A program made the translations under genes and the position numbers. Positions 28,301-38,496 of a DNA stretch of 64,000 bases are shown here, in pieces. The stretch's first letter is position 1, and the number at the start of each line of letters is the position of its first letter. The DNA lies in the NCBI GenBank assembly GCA_030533445.1, contig CM060064.1:26953126-27017125 (forward strand), in the 5' to 3' direction. Below the pieces are notes generated by a model. The model worked only from the letters and a program-made list of their open reading frames with translations, was not told where the DNA came from and did no database searches. This DNA is from Cyprinodon diabolis (taxonomy: Eukaryota; Chordata; Actinopteri; Cyprinodontiformes; Cyprinodontidae).

Positions 28301-31300
28301 ATCTGGGGTTTTTGTCCTCCTGTGTTTCAGAGATGTTCACTGTGGGTACCTGCTGTGCTCTAACATCTCACCATCCCCACGCCTGGGAGAGCTGCAGGGA
28401 GGACTCACCTCTTTCTCTGTTGCTCAACATGGTTCCCCCCTGGACTGCAGGTATGCAACCAAGAACACAGCTTAGAGATTACAGCTGCTAATTTGCTCTG
28501 TGGCAAAGAATTTTAATCTCTGTAACAAATCACAATATTCCTTCTAAGTTATAAGTGCAAGTTATAATCTAAAATGGAGAGCAGCAGCATGTGTATGATA
28601 TGCTGCTGCATATTGTATAATACATTGCAATCCATTTCTTTCCTCTTTGCTGTCCTCTATTCAGTGGGGGGCATGTGCTGATTGACGGAGACACAGACCT
28701 AGGATACGTAGAAGATGGGACAGCCTGTGGGACGGACAGCATCTGTTTGGATCACAAGTGTCTATCCATTGAACAGTTCAACTTCAGCACCTGCCCAGGG
28801 ACCACTGATAATACCATCTGCTCTGGACACGGAGTATGCAACTGTTCCCCTGTACAAACATGCACCCATTTATCGACCACCACATGCTGCTTCAATGATG
28901 CTTCTCTCTGTAGGTTTGCAGTAATGAGCTGAAGTGTGTGTGTGACCTGGGCTGGACAGGAGACGACTGTTACTCCAGGTCCCTCCTCAGTCATCTTGTG
29001 GACGGACTAGCAGCTCCTAGTCCAGGTAAAGCCTTTGAGTAAAAAAAACAAAAAAAAAATGAAATTATCCCACGTTCTTCCTTCCTGTTTTTATCTACAA
29101 TTCATACTCATAATTGTATACTAGCTCCACCCATTTTATTACTGTTCCTTTCTATCACTCTGCCATGCATTTAAAGTAGCTGCATCATGCATGTTTTTTT
29201 TTTTGGTCATTATTTTGATGCTCGTTCTTTGTCAACAGACTGATCTTTGACGGATTGCCTCGAGGTCAGAGTTTGAGTTTCTCTTTAACTGTTTTCTGGT
29301 TGTTTTCCTCACTCATCCCAGTTTGAGTGCTCTGTAATTGTAGCATTTGTTTCATAAAGTAGCAAGCACTTTTTGTTCTTCTGAATGGGATGCAGAACTT
29401 TGTGTTACTTGCCCTAAAAGAAGTGCTAAAGTTGAAGGTCTTTTTTAAGCTTATTCTCCCCTCTCTTCCCTTCAAACGTTTCCCGCTAGTTTTACTTCCT
29501 TCTGCTGTGGTTTGTGTTTCCCCTTAATGATCCGATTTCTTACAAGACCACAGGACTAACCCAAACAATGGAGAAGCATTTGGCTCCCCACTCTCATCTC
29601 TTCCTCCTCTGTCTTCCTCAGGGATCACCAGCACCAACATCATAATCGGGGCCATCACTGGCTCCATCGTCTTTCTGGCTCTCATACTGGCAGTTACTGC
29701 CTGGTGCTACAAGTGAGTGCAAACTAAGGTTTAAGTAGTGATGCTCAGATGTTGCTAACAGAAGATAAAAGCAGAATTCTGTTCTTTTCACAGGAGCTAC
29801 AAAAAGAGACGACACAATGAGTCTGAGGTTCACAGAAAATTCTGCCGGTTTGCTGCTTTTCATTATTGCTGTAGTTTTTTTTTTTTTTTTTTTTTTGTCT
29901 TGTGTTGCAAAATGCATCGGTATCGGTAATGCAACGGTATATTTTTATGTATTCCTTTAAAGGAGAAGACACCATTTAGTTTTCATGTTTGGTTTGAATT
30001 CAATGTTTTTGAATGCCCCAGATCTTACAGTAAAGAGTAGTGATTAGAACTAAGGAAGAAGAATTTACTTTCACCCTGCCTTTAAAATCGTTTGGTTAAA
30101 AAAAAAAATAACATAACTCTTAGTGACTAAAGATAATTTCTCCTCCTCTCATATGTTGATGTGCCCTATGAGCAAAGGACTAAACACCATGTAGATAGTA
30201 GATGTTGAGTGAATAGAAAAAATAACATTAAGCATTTGGAAGAAAAATTTAGGAAGAATAAGTTTTTTTTTTCAGCTTTAGACTGAATCCATATTTTTTA
30301 AAAAGTTAATTAGTATTAACCTACCAGAAATTGTACATGAATTTATATTTCAGACCATTTTAAAAGGGGTAAGTGGATTGTTTGGTGATGTATAAAACAT
30401 TACAACATAGCTGTACAGGGAAGAATTTCTTATTATTATTCAGACAAAAACAAGGTCTGGTGAGAATTTGACAGTGTCCATTTATATGGAGTCTAAAAAT
30501 ATTCCCTTGGTGTTTCCAGACAAATCCCCCCGGGTGACTATATCACCAAACCCGGGGATGCAGATTCCTTTTACAGCGACATGCCTCCAGGTGTCAGCAC
30601 CAACTCTGGATGCAGCTCCAAGAAGAGGTCAGCCTGCCTGTCCCAGCTGCAGATTTGCACACTGTCCTTCACTCCATCCTTCCCATCCATTTCTCAGAAC
30701 ATCTCAGTGTTTGGCTTCAGGTGTGCCATTTCATCATCCCTCATCCATTTGCTTGTTTTCAGCTGTTTGAGTCAGTTAGCATTTTTAAATTGCTGATGTA
30801 GCTCTTGCTCATAATATGACTTCATATTATGCATTTGCAGCTATAATGTATTTGTTTAAGATGTGTTTTTTTTTTCAGTGCATTTTTTTCAAAGCAGAAA
30901 AAAAATGAATGTCAAAATGGAGGATATTTTGGCATTGAAGAACTGAGTCATTCATGGCGCTGCATACTCACTTCTTCACATCCTGTTTTATTCATTCACA
31001 GCTCTGGGCCTTTACTTATCATTCGAAATGTTTCTTACATTTCACATTAGAGTTTTCAGAAAATTTTGAAGAAAAGCCTTTAAACTGCTCTATTCATGCT
31101 ATGTGTGGGTAGATCTAATGGCCTGTCACACTCATGGAGCGAGAGGATTCCAGATGCCAAGCACATCACCGACGTCTGTGAAAATGGGAGACCACGAAGC
31201 AACTCATGGCAAGGTGACGCACTGATAACCTGAAGCAGATGTGCTTCCTATACATTGGAATTTAGATAATAGATATCAAAGCTTTATCGTTGTGAATCAT

Positions 31301-34300
31301 TTGTAGAGCAACTGGAAACAAACATACAGTTTTTTTTTCCATATTTATCTCCTCCTTTATCATCATTGAAATATAAATTTTTTCTTGTTTTTCTTGCTCT
31401 AACTTTCTTTCTAGGAAACCTGAGCGGTAATCGGAAGAAGCTGAAAGGAAAGAAGTTCAGGGCTCGCTCCAACTCCACAGAGTGAGTTCCACTCAGTGCT
31501 GCCGTGTACTCGGCAATCTAAGAAGGATATTTATTAAAAAAGTAGACATCAAGTTAAATTTCACATTTCAACCTTTATATGGCAACAAATTCAACAATCT
31601 AAATCTAACATTTTGCCATATTATTTCACTGGTTCTTTTTATTGAACAAGTGTCACAGTAAAAATATTTAGAAATGAATAGTTTGGGTAAAAAAAGTATG
31701 TTAGGTTTTAAATTAATATATAAAAGTAAACATTTTGTGTTTTAGATTCACAGTTACCCCTTCATTTCATTTAAAAAAATAACCGTTTCGCACAAAAAGC
31801 CTTTTTCTAAAATGGAATGCACAGTTACTTATATATGAATGATTTATTATCAGCAGAGGATTCATTTTTTTCTTAACAAAAAAAAATGTTTTCAAAGGAA
31901 TACATGAAGGAGACACGTGGCAGCCTAGTGGCGGCACAGTAAATGGATCAGTATCAGAAAAGATTATTTAAAACGTAAGAGGAATTAGTTTTGATGAAGC
32001 TACACATAGACAGACGTACATCTGACAGAGATACATTTTCAAATATATAAAGTAGATTAGGAACCAAACATCACTTTTTGTTTGTCTGTATTGATCACAC
32101 ATTGGGAGAAATTTATCTCCGTATTTAACCCATCCCTTCGGGGAGCAATGGGCTGCCACTCGATCATCGAACTAGATACTTGCAACCGTCTCAGAGTAAC
32201 ACATGGATTTAATTAAGGAGTTTGTGGCATGTTTTTTTTATAAGTATTTAATGTATATGTATAAATAGTTGACATTGATAAAATATTTTTAAAGAAATGT
32301 CATGCTCCTGAAATAAAATTTAGTTTTCTTCTATATATATAGGTACAATCACCCTAAAATAAGGCTTTCAGCCTATTGCACATAACCTCAGTACATTAAC
32401 TGACTGCTTCAGTCACTATTAGAGAAATGAAGCACAAAAAAAAAACAAAACATCAATCATCAGAGAGTAGCGCAAATGTTTAGGCGTCTGTTGGAGCCGC
32501 TAGCAGAGCTGACAGTGGAAAAGCTGAAATAGCTGCAGACACATTGGACGTCTTTAGGACTTGAAGACGCTACTTGCTTTGTAATTTGTTTCAACATTAG
32601 AATCTGTAGTGAAGCATTTAAAAAATTTGAAAATTGCCAAAAAATATACTTTTTAGATTTTGTGTTTATATTAATTTCACAGTAAAACACATAAAAGGGA
32701 AAATAATCCATTGATAGTGTGTGAAAGCGCAGTTTTTATCTTAAAGCGATTGAGCTTAGGTATATTTACATGCTACATCATTACTGCATGTATCAAGGCA
32801 AGGCAAATTTATTTGTATAGCACAATTCAGTACAAAGACAATGCAAAGTGCTTTACATGATTAAAATACAGGAAGATAAAACAGAATCAAAGCAGTGCAA
32901 CAATTCATGACATCTGTATTACAAACAAGACTTCCGTTCTTCAACTTAAAGTTAAAAAAAAAACAAAAACAACCTAAAACATATAACAAATAAAACAAGA
33001 TACAACCTGACCAAAAAACATAAATGCTATAAAATGATTGCTTATGATAAGGTGTAGCTGTAGAATTCCACAGAGCAGACCTGATGGAGTTTCTTGTAAT
33101 GATTTCTAGGAATGAAATTAACACTATTGTCCTTTGTTACTTATTTCCTATTTTGAAAATACTTTTTTAAGGATTTTACATTATTAAAAGTAGGTATATA
33201 AAGTAACTTTATTGACTAGGATGTATTATTACCAGCTGGGCCTTTGCGAGCCTTTAACATTATTTGCACTAAAAAGCCCTTTAAGGTCTTTCTTCTTCTT
33301 TAACATATCAGGTCCTCTGAAATGATTTCTCCAATAATTCAAACTTTTTTTCTTCAAAGCAGTTTGCTGAAAAATCCTCAGAGCAAAACTGGCTGTACTT
33401 GGTCAGACCAGCCCACCTGTTCTTTGTCAGTTTTACAGCTTCACTTCAGTCAGTGCTGATCCTCTTCAATCCAGAAAAGTAGAGCAAACTAAAGTCTGGT
33501 GTCACAGTATTTCTGCAAACAAGCAGCACCTGAATTGCGTGTAATAGACATTTATGCAACACTGACGTCACCAGTTGATTTTAGATTGTCAGGGGGTTTG
33601 CCCATATAGTTTTATAGATGATTTAATGCTCAAATTTATATGCATTTGTGCGAAAAATATGATCAGTGTTTTTGTTGTCAGTCAGATGGTACTGTAGATT
33701 AAATAGAGATCGTTCATTTCAACATCGCACCTATAATTAGTTTATATTTATGCATGAAGTGAATTAGTGACTCCAGGCATCTGAGGAATAACGGAATTTT
33801 TAATCTTAGAATGTTGACTATTTTATTCCTGTTTTTTCCTCAGGATACATAAACATAAAAATCTTTAACTTATTCTATTATATTCAAGAAAACTGAGAAT
33901 TATCTGCGATGCCACTGTTTAGAGTTAGTATTTTAAATAGTGTGACACTCTGACCTGATCTGATGTCAGGTTCTAATAACCAAAAAAGTCTATTTTACTT
34001 TAAGTTTGATAACTTTTAAAGAAACCCTTCTGTCTTTATCCTAAATGAAAACATATTTTAATTGCTGTTCTCATCATGGTGATTGTTTTATCTGGCTTTT
34101 TAAGCTGTACTGCTGCCTTGCTCCGAGCCTATGAATTATCCACTGTTTTTCTTTTTTTTGACTGAATGAACTTTGAACGAATCTTCAGCGTGCATCGATT
34201 GCTCCCCCCCCCAATCTGCCGTGTTTGCTTGTTTGAAATCTATCACCCTATTTTGCCAATGACGCATCCTGTGGTGCACTAGCTGTCAATCTGAGCATGT

Positions 34301-37300
34301 TGCCGACTGAGTGGCTGAGAAGCTGGCTGCTTGGAATGATGTTGGAATGATGTGACTAAAGCGCAGCGAGCCTTACACACAACACTGTTTGTTTGTCCGT
34401 GGTGGTGCTGTGTTCGTCTGAAACCGCACAAAGGTCTGTTCAACATCTCCACCTTTCTCTCAGATGCAGCTCATATTCTATCTTCACTCTGCTCTCCTAT
34501 AAATATTTCCTCTATCCTCCCTCATTTGCTTACTTGTAGATCTATTCACTTCCTTCTTTCCTTATCTCTCTCTCTCCTCTCCCCTCCTTTGTTGGTACCA
34601 TGATCCCCACCCTTCCCCACCTCCTCCCTGCAGGTATTTAACCCCTCGCAACAAAACTGAGTTTTATGATGTAACTAAATGGGTAGAGGATGTGAATAAA
34701 AACACTGAAGGACCTTTCCTTAGGTATTAACTTAGATCATGCCCCTACCTCACATGCTTGTATTAAGTTCCCTCACTTTTGATTTGATGTATGGTTTGGG
34801 AAGAGTTTGTGCAAATTTGGTCTCACAAGTCTGAGAGAAACTGAGAAAAAGAAACTGGCATGTTACTGTGTTGAATTCTCAGAAGGGAAAACAATTTAAG
34901 AGAGTAAGTGGAGATTATTACCATGTTTAAGAAGCCCCCCTTTTAATTTGCAGCCTTTATTTTTTGCACCAATGCCATACACAAATAAAAATCAAACATA
35001 TAAAAGCAACTTGAAAGTTATTTTCCTCCTAATTTTCCTTATTCCCTTCTTTGCTCCCTTTCGCCCCCCAGTCTCTTGTTACTTCTGCATGTTCAGTGTT
35101 GTTCTTTAAGTAAGTGTTGGTGGATCCGCCCCGCCCCACCTAACTTCTCGTGCATCAGGCTGGTGTCACAGCTGGGCCAACAATTTTCAGGCTGCAGCTC
35201 TGATACCACGCCCATCCCGCTGAAACAAAGTCAACTCTTTGATTGTGTCTGAAGTCTATAGATGGTTGCAAGTTTTCTCACTGCCAATGACCAAAAGATA
35301 AGCACAAGCACTGGAATCTATAGACCTTCACCGTGTCCAGAAGCTCATTCTTCACCATCCCTATTTTACAACAACTAGAGAAGGAAACCAACGAAAGAAT
35401 AAAGCGATGTGGAGCCTGGAAATAGATACAGCTGCAATCTTTATCTAAAAAAAGGCCTAAAATGTGTACTTACTGTGTTGTTAAGAGACTTTTTCCCCCT
35501 TGCAGATTTTCTTCTTTTTTCATTTACATAATTTGGAACATTTAAGATGACTTAAATAAATACACAAGGCTGCTTTAAAAATATTATTATATGAAGGTAA
35601 AAAACTATCCACACCAATTAGCCTCTATTTTTTATCTGTTATGATTTAAGCATTTTGGAGTATTTTTCAACCTTGATCGGCTTGTATAGGTCATGTGACT
35701 GCATTTTAACAGGATTTAAGCCCGACTTTGACTAGGTGATTCCAGAGCCTTTTTCTGGAGTCATTCAGAGGTACATGCATTGCCTACATGGGTTGGAGCC
35801 TGAGTACTTAAACCAGAATCGTTGTTACATTAATTACAGGAAGTCATCCAAGTGTTAAATTAGCAAAGCAGCCCCACATCATAATCCTGCCACCCCATGT
35901 TTTTCAATTTGATGCTTTTTTTCAATCTAAAGGCATTCTCTTTTTTTTTTTGTTGAGTCTTTCAATTTTAGGTCATCCATCCAGAGTGTTCTGATAAATC
36001 TAAGATGGTTTTTGGTCCATGTGAGACAGACCTTTGTGTTTCTTTTGATCAAAACCATCCGGTGAAGGCTGTTATTACCTGGTCTCAGGTTTCATCCTCA
36101 CACACATCATCCATGATGATTAATGGTTATTTTTGGTTGCATTTAGTTTTGTTATTGCTGTTAGGTAAAAATTGTCCCTAAGACGGTTGGTTCTTAGTCT
36201 CCAACAGCACTGTATTTACTTGGCCTTCAAATATAAATTGATTCTATGTATTTAAATGAAGCAGGAAGGTATCTAGAAGAAACGGGCTCCACTCTCTTTG
36301 GTTCTTTCATCAGTCTTTTCGACCATCTCACAGCAGGTGGTTCATGTGTACAAGCTGCTGTACATGTCTGTCTCCCTCTCCTCCTTTGTTCTTACTACAG
36401 TGGTGTTTTAAAAATAAAACTTTTTTTGCATTTACTGTGAAAATAATGACATTTGCATTTAGAAAAACTTAAGCACCACTGTATGTTATTGATTCCCAGC
36501 TTCTGTCGGGTCTGCTGTCCAAATCCCATTTAGCATTTCTCTGACTGATACAGTCTGTCGGCAACACAATAAAATTCCTGTTTCATCAGTTCTAGTTCTT
36601 CCTCACTGTGTTGTTGAGCGATTAAATGATTCTATTTGAGCAAGACAGCAGCTGGGAACCTCTGAGCACAGAGGTCGCTCTGAAGAGTTGGGCCCTGGTC
36701 AAGTTTTTTATGCCTTCGGTGAGCAGCAGCTTCAACTTTTAAGAGCAACTTCTGTCTCCATGAAGGTGAAACTGAGTTACTGGAGCAGCTAAGGAAGGAT
36801 GTTGCCCAAAGTCACAGATCTAACATTAGCTCAGCATATTTGTGTCTAACCTCATTTAGCCATCTGTTTCTTTGGTCAACATGTTCGTGAACCAGATATG
36901 AAGGGAGAAAGAAGAAAATCTAACAGTGTCACCTTCTCCTTCACTTCAGGACACTGTCCCCTGCCAAGTCCCCTACTTCATCTACTGGATCCATTGCATC
37001 CAGCAGAAGATACCCATACCCCATGCCTCCACTGCCGGACGACCAGAGGAAAGCCAATAGGCAGAGTGCCAGGGTGAGCATCCTTCAGTTTTCACAATTT
37101 AAAACCAGATTGAAACATCTAAAAAGGTTATGACCGCAATGAAAATGAGTTTGGACTATGACATCACACCTCTCTCCATGTTTTGGGATAATCTAGCCAC
37201 AACTATCTGGGTCCTTGTTAGAGCTAGCCTTTAACATCAGACGCAGTGTATGATTTTTGTAGCCTCGTGAGACCATCCTGATCTCGCAAGCTTTCAAGGT

Positions 37301-38496
37301 TTCACTCGCAGATCAGTCTGGAGACTCTCCATTAAAGAAAATTTGGAGCCGTTCAACAAACGAACGTCCAATCAGCGTTGGCTTTGAGGCGGGTTGAGGT
37401 GTGACGCAACGAGAAGCGCGATAGTTCAGTCTAAAAGAACGTGGCGGCTTCAGCCGATGAAACTAGCGTTAGCGTGGCTATCGAGCAAGTTTTATCGGAA
37501 TTACAGAGTATTTCTTTACTGTAAGAAGAGCAAAACACCGCTCTGGAGGCTTTTCTCAGAGGAAAAGATGTTTTTGCTCTTCTCCCGACTGGTTTCGGCA
37601 AGAGTAGCCTGGCTTGCTGTTGTGTTTTCGTCGTCGCTCTGTTAGTACGTCATATGCTTCGTTGATCTGATTGGTTTATTTGGCCCGTCTATCACCAACA
37701 TAGGCCAATCAGCTAACCAGTATTTTCGCCCCTTCCCACTTCAACGGAAGATTTCCAGATGGATATGCGGAGCAAATCCATCTGGCGGAGTCAGGTTATG
37801 ATTTTTGTGCACTGACAATAGTCTCCTGACATTAACAAAAGGACTTGATCAATTAGAAATGGAAAAAAAAAATATATAGAAAGGCTGTAAATGTTTGCCT
37901 CTATGTGAAAAGTTTACTAACCATCAACACTATTAACGATGCCAGAACTTTGACCTCAATGTGTTCTAAAAATCCCCCAAATTTAATATGAGAAAAGTAA
38001 TTTAGAGAGAAATCAGCCATAAGTGATCTAAGTGACTCTTAGTAATCTGATTTTAAAAAGGAGTTTAATTTCAATAGAGATGAAAAACCAAAAACAACAA
38101 AATGATGTATTCAATATTAGTTATTGTGTCTGCGGTCAAATTCTAAGACTTGAAGGATGTCAAAACTGAAAACTACAGTAAAGAATAGCAAAGGGTGCAT
38201 AACAAACATTACAACTAAATATACTGAAATATTACTCAAATGCCAATGATAATGTTGCTCATTCTAAACAATGCAGATGTTGTTTTTTGGTTGAGCTTTT
38301 GAAAAATCTTGCACTTTTTAATCCAGATTTGTATTTTTATAATAGATTTTTTTAAAGTGACTTTTCGCATTATGAAAGTTGATCTATAATTAAGTTATTA
38401 ACATCACTATAATTATTAATGCAGATGTTTATTCTTTTTATGTTTGTTTGCCTCCCTTCCCTTTTTTCTTTCCAGCTGTGGGAAACATCAATATAA
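1852..38496 (+). CDS. adam22: ADAM22, catalytically inactive ADAM-family LGI receptor (5' end off window)
   Basis: Twenty-seven exons join in one frame (2374 nt, about 790 residues) and cover everything after the first part of the prodomain. In order they encode prodomain end, basic cleavage site, reprolysin-like domain, disintegrin, cysteine-rich and EGF-like regions, one membrane helix and a cytoplasmic tail ending LWETSI. Family knowledge: ADAM22 is a neuronal type I membrane protein that binds secreted LGI1/LGI4 and anchors to PSD-95-type PDZ proteins through its C-terminus. The zinc site is lost, as in mammalian ADAM22. The alternative 90-bp tail exon and the terminal ETSI favour ADAM22 over ADAM11 and ADAM23. 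Signal peptide, promoter and early prodomain exons are not in the window. Exon positions are given in the segment entries below. Confidence 0.96.
2701..2919. mobile_element. foldback hAT-type MITE with perfect 8-bp target duplication
   Basis: CTCTACAT at 2701-2708 and 2912-2919 flank an element at 2709-2911. It begins CAGGCATTCC and ends GGGATGCCTG. About 78 bp at each end are inverted copies (AGTCGGTCCT…GCAGGTTTTAGAGGTTT). The 8-bp duplication and CA…TG ends fit hAT. It cannot encode protein and would need transposase in trans. Confidence 0.88.
4960..5310. repeat. teleost interspersed repeat
   Basis: It contains phrases I recognise from dispersed fish repeats: TTTATTTATATAATGC, CAAGGCACTTTACAGTGAC, GAGGAAAACTCCCTTTTAAC and GGAAGAAACCTCCAGCAGAA. 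The class is uncertain and the edges approximate. Confidence 0.55.
8094..8099 (-). other. candidate cldn12 poly(A) signal
   Basis: AATAAA on the minus strand, about 1.05 kb past the cldn12 stop. Other A-rich hexamers lie nearby, so usage is uncertain. Confidence 0.35.
8904..8944. repeat. GT/AT microsatellite
   Basis: A (GT)n run followed by (AT)n, about 40 bp. Simple repeat. Confidence 0.9.
9149..10596 (-). CDS. cldn12: claudin-12, nested in an adam22 intron
   Basis: Two coding exons, 10378-10596 and 9149-10051, splice in frame to 373 residues. The first encodes TM1 (residues about 9-31) and loop 1 with the claudin signature GLW (53-55), C58 and C67. The second opens [15 protein letters not shown], then carries TM2, the [20 protein letters not shown] helix, TM4 and the tail. 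INTEGRITY of the call: claudin-12 hallmarks are [21 protein letters not shown] after TM4 and the near-terminal [14 protein letters not shown]; mammalian claudin-12 ends in a similar segment without a classical PDZ ligand. Mammalian claudin-12 is about 244 residues; the excess here is a proline/serine-rich tail with a tandem repeat. Family role: a four-pass membrane claudin linked to paracellular cation permeability. The start ATG follows a favourable CAGCC context. The coding intron is unlike the single coding exon I recall for mammals. Confidence 0.95.
9237..9380 (-). repeat. cldn12: 18-bp tandem repeat coding for SYAPSQ units in cldn12
   Basis: Eight contiguous 18-bp units sit in frame in the claudin-12 tail (about residues 298-345). 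Each encodes a permutation of S-Y-A-P-S-Q. Two DNA variants alternate (one with CTGGGAAG, one with CTGCGACG on the + strand), so there is a 36-bp higher-order period. The last units diverge (…[12 protein letters not shown]…). The length being a multiple of three and the intact flanking ORF argue that it is translated. Confidence 0.92.
10597..12699. other. adam22 intron / cldn12 upstream region
   Basis: AT-rich sequence with no ORF or exon I can support apart from the proposed cldn12 leader near 12.4-12.5 kb. Confidence 0.5.
12372..12545 (-). promoter_or_regulatory. possible cldn12 promoter and non-coding first exon
   Basis: On the minus strand this stretch offers two plausible splice donors (AA|GTATGT near 12447 and AAG|GTATTT near 12372). 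Just upstream lies a TGACTCA motif (12537-12543, AP-1-like). It lies about 1.8 kb upstream of the cldn12 ATG, where a leader exon would be expected. No transcript data are available, so this is a guess from position and motifs. Confidence 0.3.
13335..13425 (-). repeat. tRNA-related SINE head
   Basis: Read on the minus strand this contains an A-box-like TAGTGGTAAGTCAC, then GCAAGCCTGGGTTCATATC with a B-box-like GGTTCATATC, spaced as in tRNA-derived SINEs. The B box departs from GGTTCGAATCC, so it is a degenerate copy and not a tRNA gene. It starts only a few bases after the adam22 donor at 13328/13329. Confidence 0.5.
13770..21452 (+). CDS. adam22: adam22 exons: inactive metalloprotease-like (LGI-binding) domain
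   Basis: Exons are 13770-13844, 15012-15083, 16521-16687, 16777-16861, 17582-17672, 17764-17815 and 21353-21452. The domain starts at [13 protein letters not shown] and runs to FNKPMK. Where active ADAMs carry HExGHxxGxxHD, this protein reads [12 protein letters not shown] (exon 17582-17672). Both zinc histidines at the start of the motif and the catalytic Glu are therefore absent, so it should not cleave peptides. The segment [18 protein letters not shown] keeps the Trp and paired Tyr that, in published human ADAM22-LGI1 structures, form the hydrophobic pocket for LGI1. This supports receptor function and orthology. Confidence 0.95.
18437..19081. mobile_element. hAT/Charlie-like non-autonomous transposon
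   Basis: The element at 18445-19073 starts CAGTGGTGTCCAAACTTTT and ends with the inverted GCGCACTTTGGACACCTCTG, typical hAT-Charlie-type ends. Flanks ATTTAGAC and ATTAAGAC form an 8-bp target duplication with one mismatch. No transposase remains. Confidence 0.8.
20225..20935. repeat. degraded teleost interspersed repeat
   Basis: It contains dispersed-repeat phrases: AGACTTAGACAACTTTATT near the start, and CAGCAGTCTGATAGCAGTGG plus ACAGTCCATGGTGGGGGTAT near the end. Recognition is from memory; class and limits are uncertain. Confidence 0.45.
21775..21865. repeat. end of a teleost interspersed repeat
   Basis: GATGACATGTGTTGTGAATT followed by GGCGCTATGTAAATAAACTG and a degenerate GAATT-type tail is a common dispersed-repeat end in fish genomes. 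Confidence 0.5.
22629..26228 (+). CDS. adam22: adam22 exons: disintegrin domain
   Basis: Exons are 22629-22700, 25756-25848, 26007-26087 and 26178-26228, all phase 0. The domain begins [20 protein letters not shown] and continues through cysteine-dense stretches such as [20 protein letters not shown]. The loop region reads [20 protein letters not shown] and has no RGD. NSS is a potential N-glycosylation site. The exon at 22629-22700 is followed almost at once by a hAT-type insertion (see 22719-24025). Confidence 0.94.
22711..24033. mobile_element. 1.3-kb hAT-type non-autonomous element next to an adam22 splice donor
   Basis: CATCTGGG at 22711-22718 and 24026-24033 is a perfect 8-bp target duplication around 22719-24025. 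The ends are CAGATGTTGGGACTAACG and inverted AACGTGCCCAACACTG. The right end is dense in GTAACTAGTAACT-type repeats, as in a widespread fish hAT family. The interior is locally GC-rich and holds a GGAT microsatellite; no transposase ORF. The adam22 donor GT is at 22701, ten bases before the duplication. Confidence 0.88.
23447..23501. repeat. (GGAT)n microsatellite
   Basis: About thirteen GGAT units with one interruption, inside the hAT-type element. Confidence 0.95.
26311..29025 (+). CDS. adam22: adam22 exons: cysteine-rich and EGF-like regions
   Basis: Exons are 26311-26374, 28139-28244, 28331-28450, 28665-28833 and 28914-29025, with phases that agree. The protein reads [20 protein letters not shown], then [18 protein letters not shown], matching mammalian ADAM22 closely. 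The EGF-like module spans [20 protein letters not shown] and continues to GDDC. It is split after the Gly of GHG by an 80-bp intron. A serine/leucine-rich linker ([18 protein letters not shown]) leads to the membrane. Confidence 0.93.
26375..28138 (+). other. adam22 intron
   Basis: AT-rich, with the C homopolymer and no exon that fits the adam22 frame. Confidence 0.6.
27397..27420. repeat. C homopolymer (24 bp)
   Basis: An uninterrupted run of 24 C in an adam22 intron. The length is likely to vary between individuals or be miscalled by sequencing. Confidence 0.9.
29622..29712 (+). CDS. adam22: adam22 exon: transmembrane helix
   Basis: This exon encodes [20 protein letters not shown] followed by LAVTAWCYK, one hydrophobic helix of about 23 residues ending in a basic stop-transfer segment that continues in the next exon (SYKKRRH). 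It makes the product a type I membrane protein. Mammalian ADAM22 has the similar [20 protein letters not shown]. Confidence 0.94.
29794..38496 (+). CDS. adam22: adam22 exons: cytoplasmic tail with 14-3-3-like sites and PDZ ligand
   Basis: Exons are 29794-29847, 30520-30627, 31113-31213, 31415-31481, 34634-34723, 36950-37073 and 38476-38496. Key stretches are [75 protein letters not shown] and the stop-proximal ARLWETSI. RSNGLS and RPRSNS resemble the phospho-serine 14-3-3 sites described in mammalian ADAM22. ETSI is a class I PDZ ligand. The 29794-29847 donor (CG|GTTTGC) is weak and the least certain boundary, but it alone keeps the frame into RQIPPGDY, which matches the mammalian RQLPQGDY. 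Confidence 0.9.
32055..32165 (-). repeat. SINE-tail-like repeat, inverted
   Basis: Read on the minus strand it contains GCTCCCCGAAGGGATGGGTT, then AAATACGGAGATAAATTTCT, related to the stretch at about 46720-46770 (GCTCCCCAAAGGGATGGGTT). Two copies in opposite orientation within one window show it is dispersed. Confidence 0.6.
32790..32885. repeat. teleost interspersed repeat
   Basis: AAGGCAAGGCAAATTTATTT, then GTATAGCACAATTCAGTAC and GCAAAGTGCTTTACATGATT, a repeat start very common in fish genomes. Confidence 0.65.
34634..34723 (+). CDS. adam22: adam22 90-bp, probably alternative, cytoplasmic exon
   Basis: This 90-bp exon (a multiple of three) encodes [20 protein letters not shown] then NKNTEGPFL. 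It corresponds to the segment with [17 protein letters not shown] that occurs in only some mammalian ADAM22 isoforms. Skipping it joins exon 31415-31481 to 36950-37073 in frame (…STE|TLSPAKS…). Inclusion or skipping would alter the tail just before the proline-rich and PDZ-ligand part. Confidence 0.85.
35695..36200. repeat. degraded dispersed repeat, family A
   Basis: GGATTTAAGCCCGACTTTGA then CTAGGTGATTCCAGAGCC is closely related to 52475 onward (GGATTTAAGTGCAGACTTTG, ACTAGACCATTCCAAAACC). Both copies continue with a CACCATGTTTTT-like segment. This family resembles Tc1/mariner-associated fish repeats, but no transposase is legible. Confidence 0.5.
37255..37800 (+). pseudogene. mobile-element fragment with a broken RecQ-like helicase start
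   Basis: Translating from 37458 gives [20 protein letters not shown], a stop, then [20 protein letters not shown] and [21 protein letters not shown] is a Walker A motif in the style of RecQ/DEAD-box helicases (…[17 protein letters not shown]…). It is interrupted by an in-frame TAA and lacks all later helicase motifs. Its sharp GC change from the surrounding intron and, from memory, the multicopy nature of this ORF in fish point to a truncated mobile-element copy. Outer limits are estimated from GC change. Confidence 0.6.

Larger units (their letters stand above)
31482..34633 (+). other. adam22 intron
   Basis: About 3.15 kb with two repeat pieces (32055-32165 and 32790-32885). No further exon found. 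Confidence 0.55.

Noticed and set aside
37394..37645. Open frame over the RecQ-like island taken as a gene
   Set aside because: The helicase-like reading is in another frame and carries a stop; later helicase motifs are missing.
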